A stretch of 64,000 nt of DNA from positions 1,550,001 through 1,614,000 of the forward strand of contig OZ242004.1 in the NCBI GenBank assembly GCA_965204685.1, read 5' to 3'. This document shows, piece after piece, positions 47,283 through 57,066 of the stretch; position 1 is the first letter of the stretch, and the number at the start of each line of letters is the position of its first letter. The position numbers and the translations under genes were made by a program. A model generated the notes under the pieces. It was not told where the DNA came from. It made no database searches and saw nothing but the letters and a program-made list of their open reading frames with translations. Source of the DNA: Bin87 sp965204685. Its GTDB lineage: Bacteria > Chloroflexota > Dehalococcoidia > Lucifugimonadales > UBA3495.

Positions 47283-48134
47283 CTATCCGTGCGCCAAAAC
47301 CGGATTTGATGCGGGCCCGTCGCCGAACCCCAGCGCACGTCGCACCGTCTCGTCGCTCCGCACCAGCCGCACCGCCGCCGTGGGCCAGTCTGGGTTGTTG
47401 GGGTTGACCACCTCGTGGCGTTCCACGATCCCAGCCTGCTGGTACTCGTCGACCAGCCTCCGGCATTCGTGCTCGGTCCAACCCATCCCCCAATCCAACA
47501 TCCACTGGTTGCACAACATGCTGTAGCCCACGAAGTTCATCCGGCCCTCCAGACGGTACATCTCCCGCACAAACCGCCCCAGAAGGTCATCAACGCCAGT
47601 ATCTTCGACTTCAGGAACCGCTGCGACAGGCGCGTCCACGTCGCCGTGCTCCGCCAGTTGGATGCCCAGCTCGGCCTCCAGGGGAAACAGCGGCGCTGTG
47701 GCCAGCATGTCCCGCGACACCGACTGGCTGAAGGCACACAGCACGATGCGACGCCCGTGGAGCCTGGCCCGGTCCACCAGGACCTGGTAGTCGGCGTCTC
47801 CGGAGCCCAGAATGATGGTACCGCAGTCCTCCCGGTCCCGGATCCATTCGTAAACCTCCAGCAGGATGGCCGGATCAGACCGGTCCTTGCCAGCGGCGGT
47901 ACGCGGTGCATGATACGGCACGATGTCGTGCTCCGCGAACTCGCGGCCATCGTCGGGCCGGAGCGACCAGTCGCCGAAGGCCTTGCCTCCCTTCACCTCT
48001 CCAAACACGCCGCCCACGTCCGTAATGGCCCGGCACAGGTCGCCCGGGCTGACCCTGCGCTGGTAGAGTTGCCCGCCCCGACGGATGTTCTCCCAGTCGA
48101 TGGCGATCTTTACTCCCTGCCGTTGCTGACTCAT
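47283..48134 (-). CDS. NYN-domain (LabA/DUF88-like) putative ribonuclease
   Basis: A 283-aa protein with a PIN-like NYN domain in residues 1-150: KIAIDWENIRRGG, DPAILLEVYEWIRD and TIILGSGDADYQVLVDRARL carry the conserved acidic residues. HGRRIVLCAFSQSVSRDML follows. The C-terminal 120 residues include a winged-helix-like segment (TEHECRRLVDEYQQAGIVER). NYN domains are metal-dependent RNases. The start at 48134 is chosen for its spacing to AGGAA; 48143 is possible. Inferred: RNA-degrading protein, perhaps linked to the defence island. Confidence 0.82.
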   Translation of the reverse strand: MSQQRQGVKIAIDWENIRRGGQLYQRRVSPGDLCRAITDVGGVFGEVKGGKAFGDWSLRPDDGREFAEHDIVPYHAPRTAAGKDRSDPAILLEVYEWIRDREDCGTIILGSGDADYQVLVDRARLHGRRIVLCAFSQSVSRDMLATAPLFPLEAELGIQLAEHGDVDAPVAAVPEVEDTGVDDLLGRFVREMYRLEGRMNFVGYSMLCNQWMLDWGMGWTEHECRRLVDEYQQAGIVERHEVVNPNNPDWPTAAVRLVRSDETVRRALGFGDGPASNPVLAHG

Positions 48135-49034
48135 GGAACCCATTTCCTGCCCTGCCGCGCGAGGCCAGTCCCCAGGCCTGACGGAGATCTGCCACCCCAC
48201 CCCAGGCCATAGCATGGCAGCCGACCCGCAGTCCCCGGCCCCGGCCGTAACCTGACTGGACAACTGAGAGGGTGACAATACGATAGCCGCCCACAACGGT
48301 TATTCTGCGAGCGGCCAAACTGAAGGGGGTGTCGCGTGGGGCCACACCACACGACACGATCATTGTAAGTCGCTGGTGGGCACGCCGCAATGTGGGCCGT
48401 AGTTATCCGGCATGGTTTCCGGTGGCGATGTGACAGCAGCGAATTTCGCAAGTTGACCAGACAATTCCACTGCGGGCGGCCAGCCGTTCGTCAGCCGTCA
48501 CCCCCGCAGTGGTGAAACCATTGTATGCGCTCCCCTCCCGCCGGCGTAAGGGGCTGGGTGTCACCAAAATCCAGTTGGCCGGCTGCGGACTGGACCAGGG
48601 TCTGCGGCGATGGGTTCAATGCCCCGGCGATTGGGACGAATGTCAGACGAATCGCTGCCTAGCCCAGCCCTGCTCAAAGGTCGTGTGAAAGATGGGAGCC
48701 GATTTCTTGCTCCGATACATCCTCCTGCCGTCAACCCGGATGTATTCCTTCTCGTCGAGACCGGTCCATCACCGCCGCTCGTCGCCTCCGCGCTTGTGGC
48801 TAGGTCCTCCGCGTCTGGCTACTGAAGGTCGGCTACCGGACGATAGCCAGCATCGGGGGCGGGTCTCGCCGCGCGTGCAGGAGGTGCAACAACTGGCGGG
48901 ACTCCCGCAGCGGGCCGATCCGCCCCGCCCCGCGATACCTGCGGTGCGGCAGTTAGGCCTGCCCATGCGCTAGCCTCTCGGTTGGACCGTAGCCGGCAGC
49001 CTCGCGCCGGCCCGGCCGCCGAAGGGACGCGCGT
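48135..49034. other. Long interval without a supported gene
   Basis: Open frames in this 0.9 kb show no domain, ribosome-binding site or coding-like pattern that I can support. It may contain decayed sequence. Confidence 0.5.
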
Positions 49035-49118
49035 GTGACGATCCGACACCAGCAGCGGGAACTCTCGACCGGCATCTCCATGCACATCGCGGAGCAGGGC
49101 GACGGGCCACCCCTCTAG
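49035..49118 (+). pseudogene. N-terminal scrap of an epoxide-hydrolase-like protein
   Basis: From GTG at 49035 the sequence reads VTIRHQQRELSTGISMHIAE, then QGDGPPL and a stop. The MHIAEQGDGPP motif is typical of the first strands of soluble epoxide hydrolases, which continue with VLLCHGFPE. The rest of the gene is missing. Confidence 0.5.
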
Positions 49119-49271
49119 AGGACGCTCCGCCGCCCTCACCCTCTCGGCGGACAACTGGCCAGAGGGTGCCTCGCTCGGCTGCGGCGTATACTCCGTGGGT
49201 AGTATGCCCTGAGCTTCCCAAGCATCCAACGGGACGACGTCACGGGCCTCTGTTTCGCGGAGAATGCCCCT

Positions 49272-50411
49272 ATGCCGACGATCTCCCTGCTCCGCCGGTC
49301 GGTCGCAATCGACGCGCTCGTCGCCGTTGTAACGACGTCGCTCGCAATCCTCATGCTGGCGACTGAGGTCGGCGAGGCCGTGCCGACCGCAGCGCCGCTC
49401 GCCTACGCGGTTGCGGGTGCTACGGGCGTCGTCCTGGTGGCCCGTCGGCAACGACCGATCATCGTGCTCGGCCTCGTCGCGCTGGCGCGCGTCGCGGTGC
49501 TGCTGGAAGCTGAAAATAGTGTAGCGCTCATCCCGGTCTACTTGGTGGCGTTGTTCACTGCGGCCGAGCGGGGTGAGAGCCGCAAAGCCCTGATCGTCGC
49601 CATCCCGGCAGCCGTCGCCTTGGCGCTGATCCAGGCAGATCAAGAAGGGGACCCGCCCGCGATCGAGCTGCTCGCGGAGGTCACGTTAGGTCTCTTGCCA
49701 ATCGCCCTCGGGGAGGTCGTACGAAGCCGCGCTGAGCGGCTGCGGAGCTTGATTGAGACGGAGGCGGCGGCGCGCGTGCAAGCCGAACGACTGCGAATCG
49801 CACGAGATCTCCACGATGTTGCCGCCCATGGACTGTCTACCATCGCGATTCAGTCCGGCGTCGCCGCCCGGCTCATCGATCGCGACATCGATCAGGCGAG
49901 AACGGCGCTAGAAGTGATCAACGCCGCGAGCAAGCGCTCGCTCGAGGACCTGCGAGCCATGGTCGGCGTTCTTCGCTCCTCGGATGAAGTCGCGCTCCGG
50001 CCAACACCGCGCGACCCCAACGATTTTTCCGGGTTGACCGAGGACGCGCTAGGGAACGGGGTCTCCGTGACCGTCGAGGTCGAAGGGTCGTTCCCGGAAG
50101 ATGTTCACGATGCTCCAGTCGTCGCTGTTCATCGGGTCATCGAGGAGGCGCTTACGAACGTGTCCCGCCATGCCGGCCCTGTTCCCGCGCGGGTCTCGAT
50201 TCGACATGCGGCTCAGCAAGTCGAGGTGATGATCCGCAACGAACGCGCGTCGCGCCCTGGGCCAGAGCCGACGGCGCCGTCGACCGGCGTCGGGATCGTC
50301 GGTATGGCGGAGCGAGTTGAGAGTCTCGGCGGGACACTTTCAGCCCAGCCGGATGTTGACGGTGGATTCGTCGTCGTCGCCAACATTCCGTATTACAGCC
50401 GCCCGCAATGA
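49272..50411 (+). CDS. NarL-type sensor histidine kinase
   Basis: A 379-aa kinase. Residues 1-150 contain several hydrophobic helices with no extracellular sensor domain. The HisKA_3 box is LRIARDLHDVAAHGLSTIAI with phospho-acceptor His181. A HATPase_c domain follows (VHRVIEEALTNVSRHAG, then TGVGIVGMAERVESLGG). The sequence style resembles actinobacterial NarL-type kinases. The last four bases overlap the response-regulator start (ATGA). It probably senses membrane state or a drug and controls the pump downstream. Confidence 0.92.
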   Translation: MPTISLLRRSVAIDALVAVVTTSLAILMLATEVGEAVPTAAPLAYAVAGATGVVLVARRQRPIIVLGLVALARVAVLLEAENSVALIPVYLVALFTAAERGESRKALIVAIPAAVALALIQADQEGDPPAIELLAEVTLGLLPIALGEVVRSRAERLRSLIETEAAARVQAERLRIARDLHDVAAHGLSTIAIQSGVAARLIDRDIDQARTALEVINAASKRSLEDLRAMVGVLRSSDEVALRPTPRDPNDFSGLTEDALGNGVSVTVEVEGSFPEDVHDAPVVAVHRVIEEALTNVSRHAGPVPARVSIRHAAQQVEVMIRNERASRPGPEPTAPSTGVGIVGMAERVESLGGTLSAQPDVDGGFVVVANIPYYSRPQ

Positions 50412-51079
50412 AGAAACAAGCGATCCGAGTACTTATCGTTGACGACGAGGAGCTGGTCCGACGTGGATTCGCAGCGCTGATCGACGCCGAGCCAGGCTTC
50501 GAGATGGTCGGAGAGGCTCGGGACGGAGCCGAGGCCATCGAACGAATCCGTTCCACTCGGCCGGACGTCGTTCTAATGGACATTCGGATGCCCACTCTCG
50601 ACGGCATTGCGGCCACTCGCCGAATCGCGCACGACGACACGCTCGCCGCCAGTCGGGTCCTTGTCCTGACGACGTTCGATCTCGATCAGTACGTCTACGA
50701 CGCGCTGCGTGCAGGGGCGTCCGGATTCCTCCTAAAGGACACGGCGCCACAGCAACTCCTGGACGCCATCCAGGTCGTAGCGAGCGGGGACGCTCTCATC
50801 GCTCCGTCGATCACGAGGAGGCTTATCTCCGAGTTCGTTGCGCGGCCCAACCCCTCCGACGCGACCAGCCGACTTGAAGCGCTCACCGAACGCGAGCGAG
50901 ATGTGCTCACCGAGGTTGGCCGCGGCTTCAATAACGCAGAGATCGCGGAGCATCTTTACATCTCGCCGCTGACCGCGAAAACGCATGTGAGCCGCATCCT
51001 CGCGAAGCTGGGCGTGCGCGACCGCCCGCAACTCGTCGTCCTCGCCTACGAAACCGGCCTCGTCTCTCCTGGAAGTTAG
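50408..51079 (+). CDS. NarL/FixJ-family response regulator
   Basis: A 223-aa regulator. The receiver domain has IVDDEELVRRGF and the phospho-acceptor Asp58 in VVLMDIRMP. The C-terminal LuxR-type helix-turn-helix begins LTERERDVLTEVGRGFNNAE and includes HLYISPLTAKTHVSRILAKL. It is coupled to the kinase gene by a 4-bp overlap. The RND pump begins 166 bp downstream and is a likely target. Confidence 0.95.
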   Translation: MKKQAIRVLIVDDEELVRRGFAALIDAEPGFEMVGEARDGAEAIERIRSTRPDVVLMDIRMPTLDGIAATRRIAHDDTLAASRVLVLTTFDLDQYVYDALRAGASGFLLKDTAPQQLLDAIQVVASGDALIAPSITRRLISEFVARPNPSDATSRLEALTERERDVLTEVGRGFNNAEIAEHLYISPLTAKTHVSRILAKLGVRDRPQLVVLAYETGLVSPGS

Positions 51080-51124
51080 CCCCCGACGATCGGTCGTCGA
51101 CGCCGGCCGGGCGCACGATTTACT

Positions 51125-51153
51125 CCGAGGAGAGTACGGAACGTCTCCTCGCG
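51125..51153. terminator. Hairpin between the two-component genes and the pump
   Basis: CGAGGAGA at 51126-51133 pairs with TCTCCTCG at 51144-51151 around a 10-base loop. No T-run follows, so it could be a terminator-like or regulatory hairpin. Confidence 0.4.
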
Positions 51154-51218
51154 GCAGACGCGGCGTCTTCCGGCTCCGCCCAGACTTGCTTCAGCACGAA
51201 ATCAAGGAGGGACTCGCG

Positions 51219-51248
51219 ATGACAACGACGACCGAGGTCGAAAATTGA
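51219..51248 (+). CDS. Nine-codon leader ORF coupled to the RND pump
   Basis: After a strong AAGGAGG site, ATG at 51219 opens a frame encoding MTTTTEVEN and ending at TGA 51246-51248. That stop overlaps the TTG start of the pump gene (51245-51247). It could couple translation of the pump to a strong initiation site. It could also be the stub of a former gene, since MTTTTEVEN resembles the start of an ABC ATPase, cut by recombination. Confidence 0.45.
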   Translation: MTTTTEVEN

Positions 51249-54200
51249 CTTTCCTGACCGAACTGGCCGTGAGCCGCAAGTCCGTGACCATCATGGTGAT
51301 GGTCCTGCTGCTGGCTGCCGGCGTCTATTCCTACAACCAGTTGCACCAGGAGATGTTCCCGGACATCAGCTTCGGCACCATTTTTGTTTATTCTGCCTAC
51401 CAGCAGAGCGACCCGGCGACCATCGCCGCGGAGGTGACCACTCCCATCGAGGATGCCATTCTGGGCATGGAGGATGTAGAGGAAGTCACTTCCGTTTCCA
51501 CGTCCGGGCTGTCGGTGGTCACCGCCAGTTTCACCCCCGGGGCCGACATTGGCGGGGCCGAGGAAATAATCCGCAGCGGGGTCAGCGGCCTGGACTTGCC
51601 CAAAGCCGACTGGGGGCCTACGGTCATCCGCCTCACCTCGGACATTTTCCCGGTGATGACGCTCAGCGTCACCGGCCAGCGCGACATTCCCTCCCTCCAG
51701 CGCATCCTGGATGCGCAGATTCTGCCACCCCTAGAGGCCGTTGACGGCGTTTATGACGTTCAGGTACAGGGCGGCATCACGGAGAGGGTGTCCATCGTCG
51801 TTGACCCGGACCTGCTTGCCGAATACGACCTGACGATCCAGCAGGTCGCCAACGCCGTTGGGGGCAACTCCATCGACCTCAGCGCCGGCTCCCTCAACAA
51901 CGCGGAACGAACCATCGTCCTGCGCACCTATCACGGCTACGACAACCTGGACGCCATCCGCAACGCGCCGGTGGGCTTTGCCCGCAGCGCGGCCTCCCAG
52001 CCCGGCAGCGACCCCGCCAGCGGCGACGTGAATCCCATACTGGTATCGGACGTGGCCGAAGTAGTTGTTGACACGCCGGAAGCCGACACCGTCTCCCGCA
52101 CCAATGGCCAGCCCAGCGTCTCACTGAACGTGCTGCGCCTGCCGGAGGGCAACACCATCGCCATGGCCAACGAACTGCTGGCGGTCATTGGCGCGCTGGA
52201 ACTGCCGCCGGACATCCAGCTGCAGGTGCTGGAAAACGACGGCCCGGAGCTGGAAGAGCAATTGAGCAGCGTAACGAGACAAGGGGCGCAGGGCTTTGGC
52301 ATCGCGGTGCTGGCTATCTTTCTCTTTCTGCTCCAAATCCGTCCCACGGTTATCCGCGGCGTCCTCAACACCCTGCGCCCCACCGTTATCATCGGCCTTT
52401 CCATCCCCCTCAGCATGATGATCACCATGGTGGCGATGGCTTCTTTTGACTGGACGCTGAACATTATGAGCCTTTCCGGCCTGGCCATCGCCGTCGGTCG
52501 CATCGTTGACGACAGTATCGTGGTGCTGGAAAACACCTACCGGCACGTCCAGGCTGGCGAGCCCCGAGCCTCGGCCGCCATTCGCGGCGCCCGGGAAGTC
52601 GGCCCCGCCATCGTTTCCTCAACTCTCACCACCGTTGCCGTATTCCTGCCGCTGGCCTTCATCCCAGGTGAAGTGGGACAGTTTTTCCTGCCCTTCGCCC
52701 AAACCGTCTGCGTTTCCCTCGTCGCTTCCACCCTGATCGCGCTCACCGCCGTTCCGGTGTTGGGCTCCGTTCTGCTTCGCGAGGGCGATATGGTCTCCGA
52801 ACATGAGACCGTCAACAGAGATACCTGGCTGCAGCGGGCATACACTCCCTTATTACGCTGGGCGCTGCGCCACCGCTTTATCACCGTCGCATCCTGCATT
52901 ATCGTCGTGGGGGCCAGTCTTTCCCTCATCTTGGTGCTGCCCGTCACCCTGTTCTCTTCGGAGCGGATAGAGCAGGTCCGCATTGACGTCACCATGCCGG
53001 AAAACACCAGCCCCGGCGCGATGCAACGCGAAGTGCGCGAAATCGAGGAAGTCCTGCAAACGTATCTTGACGCCGGCCATATCACCTCCTATCAGGCAAC
53101 CATGGGCGCGCTCAGTCAGGATTTCGGCCCCGGTGGCGGCCAGAGCGGATATGACGTTGCCGGCTTTTTAATTCCCACCTCCAAGGAGGTTCCGGCCGAT
53201 TTCGTGCGGCGGATGCGCGAGGATTTGCCCGGCAAGGAAAATGTTGACATCCAGATTTTCGCCGAAGAGGAGGGCCCGCCCGAAGCCGGTCTCGAAGTTA
53301 CCGTCACCGGCGCCCATTATCCCAGTGTCCAGGTCGCCGCCCGCAATATCCTCGACCGCATTGAACCCGTGGACGGTGTCGTGAACCTCAATACCAATAT
53401 CAGCAATACCGCCGAGGAGCTGACCTTCGTCGTTGACCTCAACGAGGCCGGACGCTACGGCCTGGACTCGCGCTCCGTCGCCAACCAGGTGCGCACCTGG
53501 GTCCACGGCGCCAAGGTAGCCGACATCAATCTGATGGGCGACAGCTACGACCTGGTGGTCAGGGGGCGCACCGACGCGGTGGACGAGGTTGCCGAGTTGC
53601 AGCAGCTGGCCGTCGGCGGCCCTCTGGGTAGCGTGCCTCTGGGCGCCGTCAGCGAGGTCAAGTCCACCCTGGGCCCCGCGGTTATCACCCACCACGACGG
53701 TGACCGTTCCGTCACCATTACGGGCGAATTCGAGGGACGCGACACCCGGGGCATCAGCTCCCGCGTTGACCGCATCATCCGGGATATGGAATTCCCCTCC
53801 GGCGTAATGATACGGCAGGGCGGTTTTGCCAGCGACATCCAGGAGCAGTTCAACAACGTGTATCTGGCCATGGCCATCGGCGTATCCCTGGTGTATCTGG
53901 TGATGGTGGCCACCATGGGCTCCCTGCGGGACCCCTTCATCGTCGTCCTCAGTATGCCCCTGGCCATCGTTGGAGCGCTGGTTGCACTTTTTGTCACCGG
54001 CCGCGCGCTCAGCCTGCCGGCCATGATGGGCTTCCTGTTCCTCATCGGCATCGTGGTGACCAACGCCATTGTGCTCCTCACCTTCGTCAACCAGTTGCGA
54101 GCGCAGGGCTATGGCGCGCTGGAGGCCGTTATCGAAGCCGGCCGCACGCGGCTGCGCCCCATTCTGATGACCGCCTTCACCACCATCCTGGCCATATTCC

Positions 54201-54409
54201 CCCTGGCTTTCAGCGACGCCGGCGGCACCGTCGGCGCTGAGCTGGCCACCGTGGTCATCGGTGGCCTGATCAGTTGCACCTTCCTCACGTTGGTCGCCGT
54301 TCCCGTCACCTATATGCTGCTCCACGAGTCCATTCCGAACCTGTTCCGGCGGGCCTTCCCGCTGATCGTCCGCCGCCCGGCGCCCGAAGCAAACCCGGCT
54401 GCCGACTGA
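51245..54409 (+). CDS. RND-family (HAE1/AcrB-like) efflux transporter
   Basis: A 1054-aa transporter. TTG is the only sensible start: it yields TFLTELAVSRKSVTIMVMVL, the usual first membrane helix, and the next methionines lie inside that helix. The family features are visible: the N-terminal QEMFPDISFGTIFVYSAYQQ periplasmic-type porter region, the helix block LSGLAIAVGRIVDDSIVVLE with the conserved Asp pair, and a second half with FLFLIGIVVTNAIVLL. About 12 membrane helices are expected. It forms an operon with the lipoprotein adaptor 31 bp downstream. Substrate unknown. Confidence 0.95.
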   Translation: MTFLTELAVSRKSVTIMVMVLLLAAGVYSYNQLHQEMFPDISFGTIFVYSAYQQSDPATIAAEVTTPIEDAILGMEDVEEVTSVSTSGLSVVTASFTPGADIGGAEEIIRSGVSGLDLPKADWGPTVIRLTSDIFPVMTLSVTGQRDIPSLQRILDAQILPPLEAVDGVYDVQVQGGITERVSIVVDPDLLAEYDLTIQQVANAVGGNSIDLSAGSLNNAERTIVLRTYHGYDNLDAIRNAPVGFARSAASQPGSDPASGDVNPILVSDVAEVVVDTPEADTVSRTNGQPSVSLNVLRLPEGNTIAMANELLAVIGALELPPDIQLQVLENDGPELEEQLSSVTRQGAQGFGIAVLAIFLFLLQIRPTVIRGVLNTLRPTVIIGLSIPLSMMITMVAMASFDWTLNIMSLSGLAIAVGRIVDDSIVVLENTYRHVQAGEPRASAAIRGAREVGPAIVSSTLTTVAVFLPLAFIPGEVGQFFLPFAQTVCVSLVASTLIALTAVPVLGSVLLREGDMVSEHETVNRDTWLQRAYTPLLRWALRHRFITVASCIIVVGASLSLILVLPVTLFSSERIEQVRIDVTMPENTSPGAMQREVREIEEVLQTYLDAGHITSYQATMGALSQDFGPGGGQSGYDVAGFLIPTSKEVPADFVRRMREDLPGKENVDIQIFAEEEGPPEAGLEVTVTGAHYPSVQVAARNILDRIEPVDGVVNLNTNISNTAEELTFVVDLNEAGRYGLDSRSVANQVRTWVHGAKVADINLMGDSYDLVVRGRTDAVDEVAELQQLAVGGPLGSVPLGAVSEVKSTLGPAVITHHDGDRSVTITGEFEGRDTRGISSRVDRIIRDMEFPSGVMIRQGGFASDIQEQFNNVYLAMAIGVSLVYLVMVATMGSLRDPFIVVLSMPLAIVGALVALFVTGRALSLPAMMGFLFLIGIVVTNAIVLLTFVNQLRAQGYGALEAVIEAGRTRLRPILMTAFTTILAIFPLAFSDAGGTVGAELATVVIGGLISCTFLTLVAVPVTYMLLHESIPNLFRRAFPLIVRRPAPEANPAAD

Positions 54410-54440
54410 CGTCCCCTTTGCAAAGCAACGAGGCTGTAAA

Positions 54441-56339
54441 TTGAACCCCCGCACCGTTTCCCGCATCTCCTTGGCCAATCCAGCGTTCTTGCTCCGGTCT
54501 TTATTCCTGCTGCTGGGGCCGATTGCGCTGACGCTGTTCGCCGCCGGGTGTGGCGGCGCATCCGATGCTGCCAGCACAGACGCAGCAGTCCCTCCCGGCG
54601 CCGGGCCGGCGCCGGCCGTCGTCAGCGAATTCCGAGTCCGCAGCGAGCTTATCTTCACCACCAGCGCCGCCCTGGCCTTTGAAGTGCCGGGTAAAGTCGG
54701 CTCTGTCAACGTCGGGGTGGGCGACCGCGTGTCTGCCGGGGATGTCCTGGCTGCCATCGATGCTGAAACCATCGCCGACCTGCGGTACGCCGAGGCTCAG
54801 GGCAGGTTCAAGATGGAGCAGGCCCAGGATGAGTTGGACCGAGCGCTTGGTCTGGAATCAGAGGACCCGCTGGTGCGTGCCCGCGCCGAAAACGCCTTGG
54901 CCCAGGCCGAAAGCGCGCTGACCCAAGCCGAACTTAGTCTGGATAAGACACAGGATCGGCTGGAGGATTTTCAGCTGCGGTATGACGTGGCCTTGGGCGA
55001 TGCCCGCAGAGCCGTGGCCGACGCTACCACTGGCCTCGACCGTGCCCAAGAAACCCTGTCCGACTTCACGGATGAGCACAGCGAACGGTTCGCCCAGGCC
55101 CTGGAAGCTCGCGAACGGGCCAGGGTAGCGCTGGACGCCGCCGAGGAAGCCAGGGATGATTTCATCCCCAACTACGACGCGGCCCTCACCAGCCTCCGAA
55201 ACGACATCTCCACCACGGAGCAGGAACTTGACCAAGCCCGCGAGGCTTTGCGAGACTTCGACGCCGATCATGCCGACCGGCTGAACAACGCTCGAAGAAT
55301 GCTGGCCAGGGCTGAAAATGACCTGGATCAGGCGGTACAAAACTCCGAGGCTTTTCATGTGCAGATCATTGAAGGGAATTTCCGGTCTCTTGACCAGGGC
55401 GAAAACTTTGACGTGATCCAGTTCGAGGCTCTGCAGAGCGCGGTCGCTTCTGCCCAGCAGGCACTCGAAAAGCGGAGAGACGAGGTGGCCGAGCTGGAAG
55501 CCGGCCCCAAAGAGTTTGACCGCGACGCCGCCGTTAACCTGGTCAGCGTTCTGGAGGACCGGCTGGCCCGACTGAACCGGGACCTCAGCGACGAAAGCGC
55601 CGGCCCCGACCAGAATCAGCTTGCCGTGCTGCAAGCCGCCGTGAACACTGCCCGGGAACGCCTGAACCGCGCCGACCGCGACCTGGCCAAAGTTGAAGCG
55701 GGCGTTGACCAGTTGGAGTTGGCTCACCTGCAGGCGATAGTGGAAAGCAGCCGCCTCGCTCTGGACTCCGCGCGATACCGGCTGGCCCGCCTGGAGGAAG
55801 GCCCCGACCAAACCGAGCTGTACGCGCTGACCCAGGCGGTAGCCACTGCCGGGCAGGGCGTCATTACCGCCCGCGAATCGAGGGACGACCTGGCCGCCGG
55901 CCCGGATCCGTCGGTCGTAGCTTTCGCCCGGGCCGATCTGGACGCCGCTAGGGTCGATCATGACGAAATCCTGAAAGACCTGACACTGGCCCAGCTGCGC
56001 GCTCCCTTTGACGGCGTCATTCGCTGGGTGACCGTCTCTCCCGGCGACGTCATCACCGTGGACGCCCGGGCCATGGAGCTGGTGGATCCCGGCGCCGTAT
56101 CGGTGCTTGGCCTTGTTGAAACCAACTACATTGAGCGCATTAGCGTCGGCGCGCCGGCCTACGTCACTTTGGGCGCGGTGCCGGGAGTCGAACTGCCGGC
56201 AAGGGTGGAAGACAAAAGCGGCAGCGCTCGCACGGAGCGCGGCGTCATCAGTTACCCAGTGATTTTCAGCGTCACGGTGCCGCGCGACGTAATCATCCCG
56301 CCCAATCCAGGTTTGGTAACAACCACCGTCAATCCCTGA
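54441..56339 (+). CDS. HlyD-type membrane fusion lipoprotein (RND adaptor)
   Basis: A 632-aa adaptor starting at TTG after ACGAGG. A signal peptide ends in a lipobox LFAAGC with Cys37. Residues about 60-115 form the first half of a biotinyl-lipoyl-like domain (KVGSVNVGVGDRVSAGDVLA). A very long, charged coiled coil occupies about residues 115-500. The lipoyl half QLRAPFDGVIRWVTVSPGDV and a beta-barrel region follow. The coil is several times longer than in typical MFPs. With no TolC gene nearby, it may act in a single-membrane envelope. Confidence 0.92.
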   Translation: MNPRTVSRISLANPAFLLRSLFLLLGPIALTLFAAGCGGASDAASTDAAVPPGAGPAPAVVSEFRVRSELIFTTSAALAFEVPGKVGSVNVGVGDRVSAGDVLAAIDAETIADLRYAEAQGRFKMEQAQDELDRALGLESEDPLVRARAENALAQAESALTQAELSLDKTQDRLEDFQLRYDVALGDARRAVADATTGLDRAQETLSDFTDEHSERFAQALEARERARVALDAAEEARDDFIPNYDAALTSLRNDISTTEQELDQAREALRDFDADHADRLNNARRMLARAENDLDQAVQNSEAFHVQIIEGNFRSLDQGENFDVIQFEALQSAVASAQQALEKRRDEVAELEAGPKEFDRDAAVNLVSVLEDRLARLNRDLSDESAGPDQNQLAVLQAAVNTARERLNRADRDLAKVEAGVDQLELAHLQAIVESSRLALDSARYRLARLEEGPDQTELYALTQAVATAGQGVITARESRDDLAAGPDPSVVAFARADLDAARVDHDEILKDLTLAQLRAPFDGVIRWVTVSPGDVITVDARAMELVDPGAVSVLGLVETNYIERISVGAPAYVTLGAVPGVELPARVEDKSGSARTERGVISYPVIFSVTVPRDVIIPPNPGLVTTTVNP

Positions 56340-56469
56340 AAAATTTTGTAAGCACCACGATGAAGCCATCCCCATATCCCACTCACTGGTCACCTCAAGG
56401 GGCTAACTCGACACCAAACGGGAATCCCGCGCATTCCTGGCCCCACAAAATTGTTTTGTGATGTGGCCC

Positions 56470-56488
56470 TGTCGTAGGTCAGGGAAAA
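56470..56488 (+). repeat. Solo end of the ISNCY-like element
   Basis: TGTCGTAGGTCAGGGAAAA is identical to the outer left end of the ISNCY-like element at 5758-7398. No transposase accompanies it. Confidence 0.55.
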
Positions 56489-56577
56489 GCAACTGTTTTT
56501 GATGCCAAGACGTTGCGATAGTCGCGTCCCAGCGTTGGCCGGTTTTCATCATGCTGTTGAGGATGGTCAGCAGCTTG

Positions 56578-56771
56578 CGCGCTGACCTACGAGCATCTGC
56601 TGGAACGGGTGGGGGGAGCGGGGCAAGGGCGACGTGCGGCCCATACGGACCATCGGCGGCAAGCTGCGCCGCAAGCTGGGCGACGACGCCGACCACCCCA
56701 CCTACGTCTTCAACGAGCCCCGGATCGGCTACTGGGTGCCCAGGGGCGAGACGGAGGAAGCAGCGGAGTGA
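56578..56771 (+). pseudogene. C-terminal scrap of an OmpR-type response regulator
   Basis: Two frames together give LTYEHLLERV, then GDVRPIRTIGGKLRRKLGDD and ADHPTYVFNEPRIGYWVPRG, the winged-helix DNA-binding domain of OmpR/PhoB regulators. One frameshift lies near 56620. The receiver domain is missing. Confidence 0.75.
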
Positions 56772-57066
56772 TGGCCCGGACCGCTTGGGGTCTTCACATC
56801 GCTCCAGCGTCTACCGGGACAATCGGCGGATGGACACAAATAGAAAGCCTTTGACAGACGGCCAGGGGTTTGATGATGGTTCTTTCATTTTTTGGAATGC
56901 CTTGCCCTCGTTCGCAGCGAGGGTTCCCAGACGGAGGGAAACGGTAGCGGTATAATGGAGCCACTGCCAATAGGATCAATTCTATAACCGGGCATACAGT
57001 GATGTTCAGCTGCACTGTACTTTGGCTGCGCCCGTTTCGGGACCATGGCACAGTGGAAGGGCATAC
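56772..57066. other. Interval without a gene
   Basis: About 300 bases, AT-richer than the surroundings around 56870-57010, between two gene remnants. Nothing supportable was seen. Confidence 0.4.

Noticed and set aside
48819..49643. Minus-strand frame overlapping the histidine kinase start
   Set aside because: No domain, strongly Arg/Asp-rich, and overlaps the well-supported kinase.
53168..56393. Long antisense frames over the RND pump and adaptor
   Set aside because: Codon periodicity belongs to the plus-strand genes, which have clear domains.
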